Assembly: GCA_012839765.1 (NCBI GenBank)
Contig: DUMW01000063.1
Location: forward strand, 1 to 56,499
From: Bacillota bacterium
GTDB taxonomy: Bacteria; Bacillota; Limnochordia; DUMW01
DNA: 56,499 nt
Direction of reading: 5' to 3'
Shown here: positions 1 through 7,616 of the stretch, piece after piece
How positions within the stretch are numbered: position 1 is the first letter of the stretch
Layout: the number at the start of each line of letters is the position of its first letter
The notes under the pieces: generated by a model
Database searches by the model: none
Seen by the model: the letters and a program-made list of their open reading frames with translations, nothing else
Told to the model about the DNA's origin: nothing
Made by a program: the position numbers and the translations under genes

Positions 1-24
1 CCAGGATCAAACTCTCCGTTAAAA
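1..24 (-). rRNA. rrs: 16S rRNA, 5' end only
   Basis: The reverse complement of the first bases reads AACGGAGAGTTTGATCCTGG, the conserved start of bacterial 16S rRNA and the target of the standard 27F primer. The gene runs leftward out of the window, so only about 24 bases are visible. The exact mature 5' end near base 24 is estimated by comparison with other Firmicutes. Too little is present for classification. Confidence 0.97.
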
Positions 25-30
25 TCTATC

Positions 31-52
31 CTAAAGTGCCTTAGCACTTTAG
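31..52 (-). other. Perfect hairpin just upstream of 16S rRNA
   Basis: CTAAAGTGC and GCACTTTAG form a perfect 9-bp stem with a 4-nt loop, ending about 7 nt before the 16S 5' end. Further upstream on the same strand (110-130) is TTCTTTGACAACTAAACAG, which resembles the conserved rRNA leader element of Firmicutes. The hairpin is probably a pre-rRNA processing or folding element. It lacks a following U-run, so it is not a terminator. Confidence 0.6.
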
Positions 53-171
53 CTCCAACTTCGAGTAAATCCTGCAAACTTGAATCTCAAGGCTTCTCGC
101 TTTTCGTATACTGTTTAGTTGTCAAAGAACGTGTCGCCAGCGCCAACAGGCGCATCGGAGCGACGTTGTAT

Positions 172-200
172 AATCTATCACGTTTGCCTTGCTCATTCAA
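172..200 (-). promoter_or_regulatory. Candidate rRNA operon promoter
   Basis: On the minus strand, TTGAAT (195-200) and TAGATT (172-177) are separated by 17 bp, which would start transcription about 140 nt before the 16S gene. Each hexamer matches the consensus at only 4 of 6 positions, so this is tentative. The 300 bases further upstream (240-540) hold several short inverted repeats, for example GCTG/CAGC around 347-368, but no recognisable gene or riboswitch. Confidence 0.3.
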
Positions 201-520
201 ATCCAGTATTCCCGCGAAGACCATTGCTTATGTGCGCGTAACTCCATAATGCTCACTTTTCCTCCGGATAACTTTTGAAATCATTTATGATGAAGGGGTC
301 TCTTCCCGGAGTCAATGGACGTCATGACCACTCGAAAGGTCTTAGGCTGTGCTGGGTTTCCCCACAGCTAGTATCCGGATGCAAGCTAGAGAATCCCATC
401 GAGTAATAATATGGTGAAACCCATTTGCTCGGGCAAGGAACCAATGGCTAAACGAAAGTTCCCACTGGGCAATATTGATCTATGAAGGAAAACCTACTCG
501 TAGGCAGGTTCTGCATTATT

Positions 521-529
521 TGCTATAAT
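521..529 (+). promoter_or_regulatory. Extended -10 element upstream of DUF523 gene
   Basis: TGCTATAAT is a perfect -10 hexamer with the upstream TG of extended -10 promoters, 20 nt before the GTG start at 550. No good -35 is visible at 17 bp spacing, which extended -10 promoters tolerate. The resulting 5' leader would be about 15 nt. Confidence 0.45.
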
Positions 530-549
530 AAATCTACCAAATAAAGCGG

Positions 550-1005
550 GTGATACCTTTGTTATTAATCAGCGCCTGTTTGGTGGGACTCAATTCCCGA
601 TATGACGGTACGAGCAAATGTTATGAGCAGGCACGTCAGCTCGTCTTGGAAGGGAAGGCAATTCCCGTTTGTCCTGAACAGTTGGGAGGCCTGCCCACAC
701 CCCGTCCCCCGGCAGAGATTCAACGGTTAGACGGCGATGCAGTCCTCCGGGGCATGGCGAAAGTGCTCACGAAGGCTGGACATGATGTAACCGACTCCTT
801 CGTGCGAGGTGCTCTGGAGACCTTGAAACTGGCAAGACTGGCCGGGGTAACCCAGGCCATCCTCAAGGACGGCAGTCCTTCTTGCGGTTCTAGACTAATC
901 TATGATGGTACCTTCAGCGGTACCAAAAAGCCAGGCAAAGGTGTCACCGCAGCCTTGCTGGCCAGCAGTGGGATCTTAGTTCTGACTGAATACGATGGAT
1001 TTTGA
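550..1005 (+). CDS. DUF523 family protein (YbbK-like)
   Basis: This 151-residue protein spans the whole DUF523 family, whose members open with a short hydrophobic strand followed by SACLxG, as here at residues 7-12. It also has the conserved CPEQLGGL (41-48) and the SPSCG loop (109-113). The conserved cysteines suggest metal or thiol chemistry, but no function is established for the family. The start is GTG at 550, and the ribosome site is weak. Two bases separate its stop from the ribosome site of the AI-2E gene, so the two are probably co-transcribed. Confidence 0.85.
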   Translation: MIPLLLISACLVGLNSRYDGTSKCYEQARQLVLEGKAIPVCPEQLGGLPTPRPPAEIQRLDGDAVLRGMAKVLTKAGHDVTDSFVRGALETLKLARLAGVTQAILKDGSPSCGSRLIYDGTFSGTKKPGKGVTAALLASSGILVLTEYDGF

Positions 1006-1017
1006 GGGGTGCAAGCA

Positions 1018-2151
1018 TTGGGTAAGTTCGACTGGTCCAGTATAGACTTGAAGAAGCTTGGAATCGTTCTGCTCATCCTGTTGGGCCTGATGGTCTCTTT
1101 ATATCTTTTCGCTCGGCTGGTCAGTGCGGTGACCACAGAGATCGTCCCCGTGATTGTCACCCTGTTTCGCTATGTACTCGTTGCCATCACCCCCTTTGTC
1201 ATCGCGTTAATCCTCGCAGAACTGTTGGATCCAGTCGTGGGGTTTTTCCAGACCAAACTGAGAATACCTCGCCCCCTTGCAGTCCTCGTGACTTTAGGTG
1301 CCGTGATCATAATCTTCGGCTGGCTTTTGGTCATGATGTTCAGCAAGTTGATGGCTGAACTCTGGGAATTGGTCAATCTCTTACCCCAATACCGGGTGGA
1401 AATTAGCAACTTCATCAACGACTTACTCATTCAATATGAAGAGTTCAGCAGCAACCTCCCCGGGCCTGTCAGTGCGAAGATCCAGGAAACGGTGGAAAGC
1501 TTCGGCCGCACCTTGGAAGGTACCGCCGCCCAATTGGTAAACAGTATCCTAAACGCCCTTTCTGGCCTGCCCTACTCCCTGTTCTTACTGGTGGTTGTCT
1601 GCCTGGGCACGTATATCATCAGCCGCGACAAAGACCACATTATTAACACCATCAGCGAGTTTACCCCAAGAAGATGGCGCAAGCCCATCAACCTGTTAAG
1701 GGACCGCATCACCATCGATATTATCGGTCTCATCAAGTCCCAACTGCTCTTTGTGACCATCTCCGTAGTCATCGCGGCAGTAGGGTATCTAGTCATCGGT
1801 AACCGCTATTGGCTCCTTTTGGCCTTAGTAACCGGTATCCTAGACATCATCCCTGTGGTGGGACCAGGCACCATCATGCTCCCTTGGGCCTTGTTTTCTT
1901 TTCTCATGGGACATCCCAAGGTAACCGTCATCCTTTTGCTAGTGTATGTCACCATCCTCATCGTCAGACAGGTACTACAACCCTACGTGATGGGCGATTC
2001 CATCGGCGTACACCCTTTGACTATGCTCTTTTCCATATATGTAGGAATTGTACTGGTGGGTGCTTGGGGCATCTTCGTAGGCCCGATCCTCGTGATCATT
2101 ATCAAGGCTATCCTGAAAACCTGTGTGGCCTTAAGAAGCGGTGAGCTATAG
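1018..2151 (+). CDS. AI-2E family transporter (YtvI/PerM type)
   Basis: This is a 377-residue polytopic membrane protein. It has hydrophobic segments near the N-terminus, a charged helical stretch in the middle, and a C-terminal block containing DIIPVVGPG and GDSIGVHPLTMLFS, typical of the UPF0118/AI-2E exporter family. The Firmicutes branch includes the sporulation membrane protein YtvI, and this protein looks closest to that branch. Substrates are mostly unknown, and some relatives are ion antiporters. The GTG at 1009 overlaps the GAGGGG ribosome site. TTG at 1018 has 8-nt spacing and is preferred. Confidence 0.8.
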   Translation: MGKFDWSSIDLKKLGIVLLILLGLMVSLYLFARLVSAVTTEIVPVIVTLFRYVLVAITPFVIALILAELLDPVVGFFQTKLRIPRPLAVLVTLGAVIIIFGWLLVMMFSKLMAELWELVNLLPQYRVEISNFINDLLIQYEEFSSNLPGPVSAKIQETVESFGRTLEGTAAQLVNSILNALSGLPYSLFLLVVVCLGTYIISRDKDHIINTISEFTPRRWRKPINLLRDRITIDIIGLIKSQLLFVTISVVIAAVGYLVIGNRYWLLLALVTGILDIIPVVGPGTIMLPWALFSFLMGHPKVTVILLLVYVTILIVRQVLQPYVMGDSIGVHPLTMLFSIYVGIVLVGAWGIFVGPILVIIIKAILKTCVALRSGEL

Positions 2152-2221
2152 ACAAGAAGCTTTGACTCAAATATTTTGAAGGCGTCCGGCTGTGAAGAAA
2201 AGTCACGGGCCTGAAGTCTCG

Positions 2222-2284
2222 CCCTTCGCAGAAGCATTCCGCTCCTACGAAGGGGGAAAAGACCTTCGTTGCCGGCGTTTTCCC
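2222..2284. other. Overlapping inverted repeats in convergent intergenic region
   Basis: Between the convergent AI-2E and pilD genes, CCCTTCG/CGAAGGG (2222-2228 and 2248-2254) and GGGAAAA/TTTTCCC (2254-2260 and 2278-2284) form two 7-bp stems that share one base. Neither is followed by a clear U-run on either strand. They are the best candidates for ending both transcripts, but they are not textbook terminators. Confidence 0.35.
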
Positions 2285-2327
2285 ATTGACATACTAAGAT
2301 AACGCTTTAGACACGTTCCGAGACATT

Positions 2328-3077
2328 TCACAAAAACAGGTTAAGCCACCACTGAATCAGGTTATCCCCCCAAAGGAGCACCACCAGGCCCCCTAAAGCA
2401 AGGAACGGACCAAAGGCAAGACGAGTGGTCAAAGTCTTCCTTCCTCCCCGGATTAACCTGGGTAGATTACTCAGCAAACCTAACAAAGAGGCCAAAAACA
2501 GGGCCAAGAGCGCATGTCCGGCACCGCTTATGATGCCAATGTACCCCAGCAACTTCGCATCACCCATCCCAATGGAGTGGGGATAGACCATGAGAACTAG
2601 GAAGATCACCCCAAAACCGACGAGCCCTCCGAGGAGGGCCAGGGGCAGTCGTTGGGGTTGCCGCAGAGCAAAGTAGAGCAACCCAAAAAAAGCCCCGCTG
2701 TAGGTTACTTTATTGGGAATTAGCCCCGTCTCCAGATCGATGGCCGCGGCTAACATCAGAAAAAAGCCATTGATGCCCAACCATAGGAAGACACTGAATT
2801 CACCGGTTAGCCACCAAGCAAGACACAGCCAGCCTGCGGAAAGCAGTTCCACAAGCAGATACCGGCGATGAATCGCAGCCCGGCAATATCGACACCGCCC
2901 CCGAAGGGCCAGGTAACTTAGGATGGGGATTAGATCAAATGGCCCCAGACGATGGTTGCAATGGGGACACGAGGAGGGTGGGAACACCAGCGAGATTCCC
3001 CGGGACAGCCGATAAATACAGGCATTAAGGAAACTACCGATGATCCCACCCAGGAAGAACAACAATACATATTCCAT
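2328..3077 (-). CDS. pilD: Type IV prepilin peptidase / N-methyltransferase
   Basis: PilD cleaves the leader of prepilins at the inner face of the cytoplasmic membrane and methylates the new N-terminus. The 249-residue protein is polytopic. It has the cytoplasmic zinc tetrad CPHC (37-40) and CRYC (62-65), which marks the bifunctional form. The two catalytic aspartates lie in AIDLETGLIPN (D113) and GMGD (D172). ATG at 3077 is preferred because an upstream in-frame start would overlap the secretin stop. It is the last gene of the pilus operon, and its substrates (pilins) are not encoded in this window. Confidence 0.93.
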   Translation of the reverse strand: MEYVLLFFLGGIIGSFLNACIYRLSRGISLVFPPSSCPHCNHRLGPFDLIPILSYLALRGRCRYCRAAIHRRYLLVELLSAGWLCLAWWLTGEFSVFLWLGINGFFLMLAAAIDLETGLIPNKVTYSGAFFGLLYFALRQPQRLPLALLGGLVGFGVIFLVLMVYPHSIGMGDAKLLGYIGIISGAGHALLALFLASLLGLLSNLPRLIRGGRKTLTTRLAFGPFLALGGLVVLLWGDNLIQWWLNLFL

Positions 3078-3081
3078 TGCC

Positions 3082-5043
3082 CTAGAACTCCATTCCCACA
3101 TTAAACCCAAGACCGGTGGTCCGCTCTTTTTCTAAGGAAGTGGCAAGGGGATAGGACACATACCCCTCAAGGATTAGTCTGTCAGAAACAAAGCGCATCC
3201 CGGAACTGGTTAGAAGGGAGTAACCCTCTTCTTGTCCTTCGGAGAGATAATAGAGACTGAGTTCCGCCCAGACCGGTTCATAGGTCCGGCGGACACCGGC
3301 TCCTAGACCCCAACCGGACTCGTTGACATGGCCCAACAGAGCATAGGTCCAGGGATTAATCCGCTTTTCGACCCGCAGGTTGACATTCCCTGCCAACAGG
3401 TCACCCACTTCCACTAAGACCGCAGAGGTAGGCTCCGGCTGCGGAGGGACGATGGAGATCTCCTGTGGCGGGCTTTCCAAAAGGTCCCCATCGGTGACAA
3501 TATGCGGCACCAAAAAGATTAGCATTTCTGTCTGCTGCACCTTATTGGTCCTTGTACGAAATAGCTCGCCGATCAAGGGCAGCTGGGACAACACAGGCAC
3601 TCCCGAGCCCTCTAGGGTCTCTTCATCCTTGATGAGCCCGCCGATCATCAGAGGTTGTCCATCCTTCACCCGCACTTGGGTCTGGGCTTCCCGGGTCCGG
3701 GTCTGGGGAAAGCCTTGGGCGGTGGAACCGGTGATACTGCTGATTTGCGTATCCACCTGCAGAGTAATCGTGCCTTCGCTACTAATCCGGGGGGTAATCT
3801 CCAGCAACACACCGGACTGGAAGTATTCGATGGTCTCCCGCACCACTCCTTCATCCTCATCCTTGAGGACAACGGGTACCCGGTCACCAATAAAGATCCT
3901 AGCCTGCTCACCGTCTACCGCGGCAATCTTGGGATGAGCTAGCAACCGGGAATTCCCATGGGTCAGTAAAGCATCTAGGGCCACCTCCAAGCTAGGCCAA
4001 TCAATACTCAACGCCAAGGGCTTGCCTCCCTCGTTGGTGTCAATCCGGGGAAGGGTCCAACTTAAGCCCAGCTTTGCCAGGTCTTCCCTGGTGACCTCTT
4101 GGATCCTCGCTTCCACCAGCACCTGGGCCCGGGGCTGATCCAACTGGGACAAGACGGCAGCCACTTCCTCCACCAAAGGTGCTGCTCCCCTGAGGAGCAA
4201 ATAGCGATCTCCCAAGGTCTCCACCGCGATCTCCTCCGGGTACATGCTGCTCAACATCTCCCGGGCCATTCCCGCAGAGATTTCGTTGAGGAATACCACC
4301 CGATTGCTAGTTTCCTCCTCTGCCACCGGCCGGGGTCTGATGACCAGAATCTGATCCTCAAGGGTGTAATTGAACTGGAAAAATTCAGCCAACAGTTCTA
4401 AGGCCTTTTCGGGAGGCAGCTTGCTGAAGTCGGTGGTGATGCTCCCTTCGAGCTCCCCTACCATAAACAGAGTCCACCCCGCCTGTTCCGCCACCGCTTC
4501 CAAAGCACTCCGCACCGACACATTGTCCAGCAGTGCCCCAGCCCTTTGATCCACCTGTGCCCACAGCTCATCGATGGTAGAGATCTCCGCGGCCGACGCG
4601 TAAAGGATTAGTTTTCCTTCCACCTGTTGCACGTTGGTCTCACCAACCACAAGCTGTGCCAAAGCTTTGGCATCGGCCAGGGACAGATACTGGGGAGTAC
4701 GTACATAATAGGTTTTGGCTACAAACTGCTCTGCTAGCCGCTCGGGACTGGCGATCACCAAAGTACCGTTTACCACCGCATATTCATATCCCGCAGTACG
4801 GGCCACCAGATCGATGGCCTCCAAGACCGGTACACCGGCCAGCTCCACGGTGACCGTGCCGGTGACGCTATGATCGGTAACCACATTGAGCTGGCCAATA
4901 GTCGCAAGGCTTTTGAATACCTGAAGCAGGTCAGCATCTTGAAAGGATAGGTTAATCACAGGCTCTTCGGCCAAGGCCGGAAACACACAGCTGACCAGGA
5001 TAACAAGACAAAGTAATCCATGAAAAAGCGATTTCCTTTTCAT
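3082..5043 (-). CDS. pilQ: Type IV pilus secretin (PilQ-like) with beta-rich C-terminal extension
   Basis: This 653-residue secreted protein has a signal peptide (about 1-25), a first STN/N0-like domain (28-100), a second related module (170-240), and a secretin domain (about 303-515). The secretin domain carries the signature VPVLSQLPLIGELF (482-495). Secretins form the gated outer-membrane pore for pili. Unusually, after a proline-rich linker (about 523-540) there are about 95 residues of alternating beta-strand pattern ending in GFNVGMEF, which resembles an outer-membrane beta-signal. Start ATG 5043 follows directly after the stop of the preceding gene, with GGAG 11 nt away. Confidence 0.9.
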   Translation of the reverse strand: MKRKSLFHGLLCLVILVSCVFPALAEEPVINLSFQDADLLQVFKSLATIGQLNVVTDHSVTGTVTVELAGVPVLEAIDLVARTAGYEYAVVNGTLVIASPERLAEQFVAKTYYVRTPQYLSLADAKALAQLVVGETNVQQVEGKLILYASAAEISTIDELWAQVDQRAGALLDNVSVRSALEAVAEQAGWTLFMVGELEGSITTDFSKLPPEKALELLAEFFQFNYTLEDQILVIRPRPVAEEETSNRVVFLNEISAGMAREMLSSMYPEEIAVETLGDRYLLLRGAAPLVEEVAAVLSQLDQPRAQVLVEARIQEVTREDLAKLGLSWTLPRIDTNEGGKPLALSIDWPSLEVALDALLTHGNSRLLAHPKIAAVDGEQARIFIGDRVPVVLKDEDEGVVRETIEYFQSGVLLEITPRISSEGTITLQVDTQISSITGSTAQGFPQTRTREAQTQVRVKDGQPLMIGGLIKDEETLEGSGVPVLSQLPLIGELFRTRTNKVQQTEMLIFLVPHIVTDGDLLESPPQEISIVPPQPEPTSAVLVEVGDLLAGNVNLRVEKRINPWTYALLGHVNESGWGLGAGVRRTYEPVWAELSLYYLSEGQEEGYSLLTSSGMRFVSDRLILEGYVSYPLATSLEKERTTGLGFNVGMEF

Positions 5044-6159
5044 TTAGAAACTACTCCCCCAGACGCTGTAACCCAAGCAGGTTTCACCGTCACAAAGTTT
5101 GACGTAGTCACTGGTAATCTCAACCACTGTATAATTGCCCACGGTCACCCCCGGCCACAGCAAAGTTTGCTTCCCTGCAATGTTGGCAATGGCAATACTG
5201 CCAGTCTCCGATGTAATGACTCCGGTAACCAGCAACTGAGGACGGTCGTACTGGCGGATAAACTGCCCGAGGCGCTCTATTTCGTTTTTTGGCCCCCTCA
5301 CCACCAAAAGCCCCAGGTCGTCGTCAAAGACAGCGGTCAGGCGGGGTGCCAGCACCTCCAAAAAGGCCCGAAACTGGCTTACCTTGGCAAAGTTGAACTG
5401 GAAGGTTTCCACCCCTTCCGGAGCGGTAATGAGATCACCGGTATCCTGGGGATATACAAAAAGGATCTGATCGAGAATCTGATACTCCAACCCCACCCGT
5501 TGGGTCACCAACTTGATACCCTGGACAGGGTCCACATTAGCCAAATACATGGAAACCGTGCCGTCCACTCCACTATCCATTACCAGACTTAACCCTGCCT
5601 CCTTGGCCAGTGAATACAGTACCGCGAAGATGTTTTCATTCTCCCAGGTGAATTCACGACCCCGGGAATGATCGATCTCTTTCAGAACCGCCCGGATCAG
5701 AGCGATTTGGGACGGCTCTCCCCGGACAAGCAAGCTATTATTCTTGTCATCGGGATAAACCAACGCATCGATATTCAAATTCCGGAGGACTTCCACGGCC
5801 CTAGCGGGGTCGATATGTTCCAACGGCAGGGCAATCAGTTCTTCTGACGTAAATTCCTCCTGAATTCGGTTGGGACTGGCTACCACTAAAGTATTGTTCA
5901 CCATCCGATAACTCAATCCATTGGTACGGGCAATGAGATCCACCGCCTCCAGCACATCCAGGCCGTTCAAGGAAAAAGAGACCGTTCCCCGAACCGATTC
6001 GTCCGCGATAATGTTAAACCCACCGATCTTGCCTAGGGCTTGGAATACATCCAGAAGATCCGCAGACTCAAAGTTCATGTTCACCAAAGTGGTCCCCAAA
6101 GCTATAGGACTTGCGATAAGTACCAAAACGAGGCCCAGTAAGAATACCTTCTTCTTCAC
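5044..6159 (-). CDS. Secretin-like periplasmic protein: two STN-type domains plus PilP-like C-terminus, no pore domain
   Basis: This 371-residue protein has a signal peptide followed by an STN/N0-like domain (about 26-96), clearly paralogous to the start of the neighbouring secretin. A second such module lies at about 170-240. The final 65 residues (about 308-365) resemble PilP: a small beta domain with GSIAIANIAGKQ and PGVTVGNYTVVEIT, plus two cysteines (356, 361) that could form a disulphide. The secretin pore domain is absent. The likely role is a periplasmic adaptor linking the inner-membrane PilNO platform to the secretin. GTG 6159 is chosen because AAAGGAG lies 9 nt upstream. The fusion is inferred from pattern only. 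Confidence 0.7.
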   Translation of the reverse strand: MKKKVFLLGLVLVLIASPIALGTTLVNMNFESADLLDVFQALGKIGGFNIIADESVRGTVSFSLNGLDVLEAVDLIARTNGLSYRMVNNTLVVASPNRIQEEFTSEELIALPLEHIDPARAVEVLRNLNIDALVYPDDKNNSLLVRGEPSQIALIRAVLKEIDHSRGREFTWENENIFAVLYSLAKEAGLSLVMDSGVDGTVSMYLANVDPVQGIKLVTQRVGLEYQILDQILFVYPQDTGDLITAPEGVETFQFNFAKVSQFRAFLEVLAPRLTAVFDDDLGLLVVRGPKNEIERLGQFIRQYDRPQLLVTGVITSETGSIAIANIAGKQTLLWPGVTVGNYTVVEITSDYVKLCDGETCLGYSVWGSSF

Positions 6160-6177
6160 GAGAAAAGCTCCTTTCAC

Positions 6178-7059
6178 CTAATTCTTGTTATTACTTTGAA
6201 TGAATATTACGGGTTCAGAGTCAATATGACCCAACCCGATATAATCCGGACCAATGGTGTGCACCACCAGTTCGCCCCAATAATCGCCCTCGCTGAGCAT
6301 TTCAACCTTGTCTCTAGTTTCCACCAGGGCATACTTCTGGTCTTGACCGATGACCACCCCCACCAACCGAATGTTCTCACTCATTAATCTCTCCTCCATC
6401 TGCCCCAAAGACATCTTGGCTGCTAAACGCCCATCGGGGACAAAGGGATCGGAAACCTCCAGTTTCGGTAGATCGGACGTGGGAAACTGCCAATCAGACT
6501 CTTTATTGGAAACAGAGTATAAATCCAAGGTCAAACGACTATATATCCCGTCGGAAACACCTTCTATCCCCAGCTGCCAGGCTTCCATCCGCAAACTGGG
6601 AAACAGGTGGAACAGCTCCTGCACCACCTGCACACAGGAAGAAAAGTCGGTAATGTATTCCACGGTAATCTGGGTGCGGCTGTAGTTCTCTAGGTCCTCC
6701 CTGACACCGGAACGGAAATCGATCAGTTCAATCCCTGTTCCCTTCAGCCAGTATTCCATCCATCGGATCAAGACGGGGATTTCCTCCTCCTTGGGAAAAA
6801 GCTCGATCAACTCGTTGGCCTGCGCCTCAAGGAGCTGGAGCTCCTCCTGGAGCCTTGCCACCTGTTGCTTGGCCACCAAACGCATCGCCAACAGCTGCTC
6901 TTCCTGTTGCACCCTGGCCTCCAACTCCCGCAACTGGTTCCGCTGGATTACGGCCAGCACGGAGGAGAGCACCAACAAGCCCGTACAAAGGAGCAGGACC
7001 AACATCCAACCAAAACCTTCTGGAATGGTCAACTCCCGTTTTGCCAGTTCAATTCTCAT
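6178..7059 (-). CDS. pilO: PilO with fused PilP-like domain
   Basis: PilO forms the inner-membrane alignment platform with PilN. The protein has one transmembrane segment (about 17-38), a coiled coil (40-90) and the PilO ferredoxin-like domain (about 90-185). At 293 residues it is much longer than usual PilO (about 200). The extra part begins with DPF (204-206) and continues with GVVIG, ALVETRD and a GDYWG turn, the strand pattern of PilP. No separate pilP gene exists in the operon, which supports a PilO-PilP fusion. The start ATG 7059 has GGAGGGG in the end of pilN, so translation is coupled. Confidence 0.82.
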   Translation of the reverse strand: MRIELAKRELTIPEGFGWMLVLLLCTGLLVLSSVLAVIQRNQLRELEARVQQEEQLLAMRLVAKQQVARLQEELQLLEAQANELIELFPKEEEIPVLIRWMEYWLKGTGIELIDFRSGVREDLENYSRTQITVEYITDFSSCVQVVQELFHLFPSLRMEAWQLGIEGVSDGIYSRLTLDLYSVSNKESDWQFPTSDLPKLEVSDPFVPDGRLAAKMSLGQMEERLMSENIRLVGVVIGQDQKYALVETRDKVEMLSEGDYWGELVVHTIGPDYIGLGHIDSEPVIFIQSNNKN

Positions 7060-7064
7060 GGCGA

Positions 7065-7616
7065 CTACCCCTCCGTTTCTACGCTGTACCCGAATCGAAA
7101 GATGGTCTGTTGACCGATGGTCAGTTCCCTAATCTCTTCCAGCTTCACCTTGAACCCGCCAAAGGTAGTGGTCAGCGTCCTCCCCAGGGAGGTAACACTC
7201 TCAAAATCCAGGGAGACGCCCTCCAACAGGATTCTCCCGGGTCCCAGGGAAACATGCTGCAACCAGGTGCCCTCAGCACCAATGGGCAACCGCAACAAGA
7301 GTTCCTCCACCTGGGGGAAAGAAGTTCTGGTAGGATCTGAAAGCAACGAGCTGAGAACGGTAATGGTACCTTTCAATTCCTGATGCTGTGCTTGTAAGCT
7401 ACTCAATTGTAGACCCACGTCCAACTGCCGGGACTGACTCTGGGTGACCTCCAACCTCGACCGCATCGTCTCCAGACTCCTGTTTAGCACCACCGTGTAG
7501 ATGGTCATCCATAATACCAAGGGAATGGAAATGAGAGCAACAATCTTCACCCAGTTGACCTTTGGTTGTCCCGACACCCGTTCCTGCTCCGGCAATAGGT
7601 TGTTGGAAATGTTCAT
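7065..7616 (-). CDS. pilN: Type IV pilus assembly protein PilN
   Basis: This 183-residue bitopic membrane protein begins with the cytoplasmic segment MNISNNLLPEQE, the conserved NLLP-type motif by which PilN docks into PilM. A single transmembrane helix (about 24-44), a coiled coil and a periplasmic ferredoxin-like domain follow. It pairs with PilO. Its start overlaps the pilM stop in an ATGA arrangement, so the two are translationally coupled. Confidence 0.88.
   Translation of the reverse strand: MNISNNLLPEQERVSGQPKVNWVKIVALISIPLVLWMTIYTVVLNRSLETMRSRLEVTQSQSRQLDVGLQLSSLQAQHQELKGTITVLSSLLSDPTRTSFPQVEELLLRLPIGAEGTWLQHVSLGPGRILLEGVSLDFESVTSLGRTLTTTFGGFKVKLEEIRELTIGQQTIFRFGYSVETEG

Noticed and set aside
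6827-7340. Several long proline- and alanine-rich open frames on both strands over pilO and pilN
   Set aside because: They are out-of-frame shadows of the pilus genes, without ribosome sites or family resemblance.
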